Shown piece by piece: positions 60,828 through 64,000 of a stretch of DNA of 64,000 nt. The position numbers were made by a program, and so were the translations under genes. Numbering within the stretch: the first letter of the stretch is position 1; every line of letters begins with the position of its first letter. The notes below the pieces were generated by a model. That model did not search any database, was not told the DNA's origin, and saw only the letters and a program-made list of their open reading frames with translations. The DNA is from Streptomyces longhuiensis (GTDB lineage: Bacteria; Actinomycetota; Actinomycetes; Streptomycetales; Streptomycetaceae): NCBI RefSeq assembly GCF_020616555.1, contig NZ_CP085173.1, positions 7,394,001-7,458,000 on the forward strand, given 5' to 3'.

Positions 60828-61502
60828 ATGAACTCGGTGGAACCGATCAGGGTGCTCCTCGTCGACGACGACCCGCTCGTGCGCGCGGGCCTCTCGTTCA
60901 TGCTCGGGGGCGCGCCCGGCATCGAGATCGTCGGCCAGGCCGGCGACGGCTCGGAGGTCCCCGCCCTCGTCGCCGAGACCCGTCCCGACGTCGTCCTCAT
61001 GGACATCCGCATGCCGGACGTGGACGGGCTCGCCGCGACCGAGACGCTGCGGACACGGCCCGACGCACCCGAGGTCATCGTCCTCACCACGTTCCACGCC
61101 GACGAACAGGTACTGCGCGCGCTGCGCGCCGGGGCCGCGGGATTCGTCCTCAAGGACACCGCGCCCGCCGAGATCGTCGAGGCGGTCCGCCGGGTCGCCT
61201 CCGGAGCGCCCGTCCTGTCGCCGACCGTGACCCGGCAGCTCATCACGCGGGCCACCGACCCCGACCCGCAGCAGGACCGCAGGGCACGCGCGCGTGAACG
61301 GCTCGCCGAACTCGCCGACCGCGAGCGGGAGGTGGCCGTCGCCGTGGGCCGCGGCGCCGCCAACGCGGAGATCGCCGCCGAGCTCTACATGAGCGTCGCC
61401 ACCGTCAAGGCTCACGTCTCCCGCATCCTCGCGAAGCTCGGCCTGAACAACCGCGTCCAGATCGCCCTCCTCACACACGACGCGGGACTCCTGGACGACT
61501 GA
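60828..61502 (+). CDS. NarL/LuxR-type response regulator
   Basis: A 224-aa response regulator. The acidic pair is in LLVDDDPLVRAGL, the phosphoacceptor Asp in DVVLMDIRMPDVDG near residue 58, Thr in IVLTTFHADE and Lys in GFVLKDTAPAEI. The C-terminal LuxR domain has LADREREVAVAVGRGAANAEIA and ATVKAHVSRILAKLGL. It is the partner of the upstream kinase. Its ribosome site (GGAACGGG) is weak, so coupling to the Met-Ala leader frame is possible. Confidence 0.93.
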   Translation: MNSVEPIRVLLVDDDPLVRAGLSFMLGGAPGIEIVGQAGDGSEVPALVAETRPDVVLMDIRMPDVDGLAATETLRTRPDAPEVIVLTTFHADEQVLRALRAGAAGFVLKDTAPAEIVEAVRRVASGAPVLSPTVTRQLITRATDPDPQQDRRARARERLAELADREREVAVAVGRGAANAEIAAELYMSVATVKAHVSRILAKLGLNNRVQIALLTHDAGLLDD

Positions 61503-61585
61503 CCCGTGCGGCACGGGTAAATTCACAGCGTGATCCGGGCGCGGGCGAACAGCGCCCAGGGTCCGCCGCACGGGGGAGGAAGACG

Positions 61586-62833
61586 ATGGCCGGACCACGC
61601 CGGCGCACGGTGCGTGATCTCAGACGCAACAACCGCGCCACGGTGCTGCGCAAGCTCTACTTCGACGGGCCGCTCAGCAGACAGGAGCTGGGACCCCTCA
61701 CCGCACTCAGCTCGGGGTCGATCAGCAACGTCGTCTCCGAACTCGTCGCCGACGGCCTCCTGGAGGAGGCCGGGTCGGTCGACTCCGACGGCGGCAGGCC
61801 GCGCACGCTCCTGCGCGTCACCCCGCGCTGTGGCCACCTGGCCGGCGTCGACATCGGCGAGACACGCGTACGCGTGGAGCTGTTCGACCTCACCCTGAAC
61901 GAACTCGCGCGCGTGGACGCCCCGTTGCCCGACGGACACCATGACGCGCAGGACGTCGTGCGGATCGTCGCGGCCGGCCTCGCCCAGGTGCTCGGCGAGG
62001 CGAAGGTCGCCCCGGACGCCCTCATCGGCGTCGGCATCGGCGTGCCCGGCATCGTCGACGCCTCCGATGCGGGCGGCGCCGTCGGAGCCGTCGTGCACGG
62101 TCAGGCCATCGGCTGGGACGCCGTCCCCCTCGAAGCGATGCTCCGCGACTGCGGCGAACTCCCATCGGAACTGCCCCTGTTCGTCGACAACGGCGCCAAG
62201 ACGCTGGGTCTCGCCGAGATGTGGTTCGGCGCGGGCCGCGGCGCCCGCACCGCCGTCGTCACCCTCATCGGCTCCGGCGTCGGCGCGTGCGTCATCGCCG
62301 ACGGCGTCCCCTACCAGGGCTCGTCCGGCAGTGCGGGGGAGTGGGGCCACACCACGCTCCAGGTCGGCGGGCGCCGTTGCCGGTGCGGGGCGCGCGGCTG
62401 CCTGGAGGCGTACGTGGGCGCCGAGGCGCTGCTCGAACGATGGCGCGAGAGCGGCGGCCACTGGACCTCGACCGACGAGGAGGGGGCGCTCGCCGAACTC
62501 CTCGCCGACCCCGCAGCCGGTGAACTCCTCGACGAGACAGCCGAGTTCCTCGGTGCGGGCATCGCCGACCTCGTGAATCTCTTCAACCCGGAGCGCATCG
62601 TCGTCGGCGGCTGGGCCGGGCTCCTCCTCGGTCCCCGCCTCCTCTCACCGGTGCGGCAGGCGGCCGCCGCGTACGCCCTGCGCCACCCGTTCGCGCAGAC
62701 CACGATCGAACTCGGGCGCCTGGGACCCGACGCGGTGACGGTCGGCGCGGCGACCCTGCCGCTCGCGCGTTTCCTCGCCGAGGGCGGCGCGGCGATCACC
62801 TCACGGGAACCGATCGCCGACGGCGCGAGTTAG
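61586..62833 (+). CDS. ROK-family transcriptional regulator/sugar kinase
   Basis: A 415-aa ROK protein with an N-terminal winged helix (RRNNRATVLRKLYFDGPLSRQELGPLTALSSGSISNVV shortened here; the turn is LSSGSISNVVSELVADGLL) and a kinase-like domain: GVDIGETRVRVEL, FVDNGAKTLGLAEMW, and the zinc-binding GEWGHTTLQVGGRRCRCGARGCLEAYV. GGGGAGGA precedes the ATG. The DNA-binding domain makes it a regulator, with a sugar or sugar phosphate the likely effector. Target unknown. Confidence 0.88.
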   Translation: MAGPRRRTVRDLRRNNRATVLRKLYFDGPLSRQELGPLTALSSGSISNVVSELVADGLLEEAGSVDSDGGRPRTLLRVTPRCGHLAGVDIGETRVRVELFDLTLNELARVDAPLPDGHHDAQDVVRIVAAGLAQVLGEAKVAPDALIGVGIGVPGIVDASDAGGAVGAVVHGQAIGWDAVPLEAMLRDCGELPSELPLFVDNGAKTLGLAEMWFGAGRGARTAVVTLIGSGVGACVIADGVPYQGSSGSAGEWGHTTLQVGGRRCRCGARGCLEAYVGAEALLERWRESGGHWTSTDEEGALAELLADPAAGELLDETAEFLGAGIADLVNLFNPERIVVGGWAGLLLGPRLLSPVRQAAAAYALRHPFAQTTIELGRLGPDAVTVGAATLPLARFLAEGGAAITSREPIADGAS

Positions 62834-62878
62834 ATTCGGCAGAAGCCGAGGGCCAGAGTCACAGCGAGGGGCGGCGTC

Positions 62879-64000
62879 ATGGGGGAAGCGACCGATCTGG
62901 GCGACTACGCGGGGTTCACGGCCGACCCGTATCCCGTCTACGAGGAACTGCGCGCCCGCGGCCCGGTGCACCGGGTGCGGCTGCCCAAGCCCGCCGACGA
63001 CGGCGAGGCATGGCTGATCGTCGGGCACGAGGAGGCGCGCGCCGCGCTCACCGACCCACGCCTGGTCAAGTCCCCCGCCGAGCTGGGCTTCTCAGGCCTC
63101 GACGAAGAGCTGATCGGCGCCCATCTGCTGATCACCGACCCGCCGCACCACACGCGCCTGCGCTCCCTCGTCACCCGCGCCTTCACCGCACGCCGCGTCG
63201 AATCGCTGCGCCCGCGCATCCAGCGCATCACCGACGACCTGCTCGACGCGATGCTCCCGCACGGCCGCGCCGACCTCGTCGAGTCGTTCGCCTTCCCGCT
63301 GCCGCTCACGGTCATCTGCGAGCTCCTCGGCGTCCCGGACATCGACCGCGCCGACTTCCGGCGCATGTCGAACGAGGTGGTCGCGCCGAGCGACCGCGAC
63401 GGCGAGTACGCGACGTTCGTCGAACTCGCCGCGTACCTGCGCGACCTGATCGAGGACAAGCGGGCGTCGGCCCCCGCGGACGACCTGCTCAGCGCCCTGA
63501 TCCGCACGACCGCGGAGGACGGCGACCGGCTCTCGCCCGACGAGCTGTGCGCCATGGCCTTCATCCTCCTCATCGCGGGCCACGAGACGACGGTGAACCT
63601 GATCGCGGGCGGCGTACGCGCCCTGCTGACCCACCCCGACCAACTCGCCGCCCTCCGCGCCGACATGACCCTCCTCGGCGGCGCCGTCGAGGAGATGCTG
63701 CGGTACGAGGGTCCCGTGGAGAACGCGACGTACCGCTTCACCGTCGAGGACACCGAGGTCGGCGGCACGGTCATCCCCGGCGGCTCCGCCGTCCTCGTCG
63801 GCCTGGCCGCCGCCGACCACGACCCGGAGCGCTTCCCGGAGCCGGACCGCTTCGACATCCGGCGCGACGCCCGGGGCCACGTCGCCTTCGGGCACGGCCT
63901 CCACCACTGCCTCGGCGCACCCCTGGCCCGCCTCGAAGGACAGATCGCCCTGCGCTCACTTCTCGACCGCGCCCCCGCGCTCGCACTCGACGGCCCGGCG
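62879..64000 (+). CDS. cytochrome P450 (partial, cut by window end)
   Basis: The frame is open to the last base and gives 374 residues of a soluble bacterial P450, CYP107-like. Visible are ITDPPHHTRLR, the I-helix AGHETT near residue 240, the ExxR motif in EEMLRYEGP near 280, and the heme Cys in FGHGLHHCLGAPLAR near 345. Only about 30 C-terminal residues are missing. No ferredoxin or biosynthetic partner lies within the window, so the substrate is unknown. Confidence 0.92.
   Translation, partial: MGEATDLGDYAGFTADPYPVYEELRARGPVHRVRLPKPADDGEAWLIVGHEEARAALTDPRLVKSPAELGFSGLDEELIGAHLLITDPPHHTRLRSLVTRAFTARRVESLRPRIQRITDDLLDAMLPHGRADLVESFAFPLPLTVICELLGVPDIDRADFRRMSNEVVAPSDRDGEYATFVELAAYLRDLIEDKRASAPADDLLSALIRTTAEDGDRLSPDELCAMAFILLIAGHETTVNLIAGGVRALLTHPDQLAALRADMTLLGGAVEEMLRYEGPVENATYRFTVEDTEVGGTVIPGGSAVLVGLAAADHDPERFPEPDRFDIRRDARGHVAFGHGLHHCLGAPLARLEGQIALRSLLDRAPALALDGPA

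Noticed and set aside
61586..62833. ROK protein as CsnR, the chitosanase repressor
   Set aside because: It is 36 kb from the chitosanase, has no sugar-transport neighbours, and nothing in its sequence singles it out among ROK regulators.
62879..64000. P450 as the edge of a secondary-metabolite cluster
   Set aside because: No synthase, carrier protein or ferredoxin gene is visible upstream, and the window ends here.

Overview
The window is high-GC actinomycete chromosome, almost certainly Streptomyces. GTG and TTG starts, ATGA-coupled operons, strong GC bias at third codon positions and Streptomyces-typical families (GH46 chitosanase, an RNase Sa-like secreted ribonuclease, a SNF2/SWIM pair, HisKA_3 two-component systems) all point that way. 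No rRNA, canonical tRNA, insertion sequence, CRISPR array or replication origin was seen.

Layout. 1-5.4 kb: LysE-type exporter, a GAF-LuxR regulator and a two-gene acyl-CoA synthetase operon. 5.4-22.5 kb: a urate-to-glyoxylate block with glyoxylate carboligase (gcl), catalase, hydroxypyruvate isomerase (hyi), tartronate semialdehyde reductase (glxR), the uraD-uraH-urate oxidase operon, three NCS2 nucleobase permeases and an 8-oxoguanine deaminase, interrupted by a Shedu-like defence gene. 22.5-28.1 kb: MFS exporter/AraC pair, chitosanase, AraC/NmrA pair, thioesterase. 28.1-36.1 kb: histidine phosphatase, a SNF2 helicase/SWIM operon behind a DNA-damage-type promoter, and a conserved 244-aa protein followed by an RNA that folds as a permuted tRNA mimic of the bacterial Y RNA (YrlA) type. 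36.1-43.2 kb: aminotransferase/papain-like pair, HxlR regulator, VWA/membrane-protein pair, FAD monooxygenase, HipA-like kinase. 43.3-45.8 kb: malate synthase and a MobA-like nucleotidyltransferase. 46-52.6 kb: MocR regulator, universal stress protein, two-component system divergent from an ABC exporter. 52.8-56.4 kb: IclR regulator (AllR), allantoinase, allantoicase. 56.5-64 kb: SDR, DMT exporter, secreted RNase, a second two-component system separated by a 15-copy hexamer repeat, ROK protein and a P450 cut by the window end.

How it works together. Urate is oxidised and opened to allantoin (uox, uraH, uraD), then to allantoate and ureidoglycolate (allB, alc). The resulting glyoxylate is used by Gcl-Hyi-GlxR (glycerate route) or malate synthase, and catalase removes the peroxide made by urate oxidase. 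Two palindrome families tie these scattered loci together. One, TTCC-N7-GGAA, lies near gcl, hyi, aceB, allB and a permease and is attributed to AllR. The other, TCAACA-N3-TGTTGA, overlaps the -35 of the catalase and uraD promoters and recurs near allB and aceB; its regulator is unknown.
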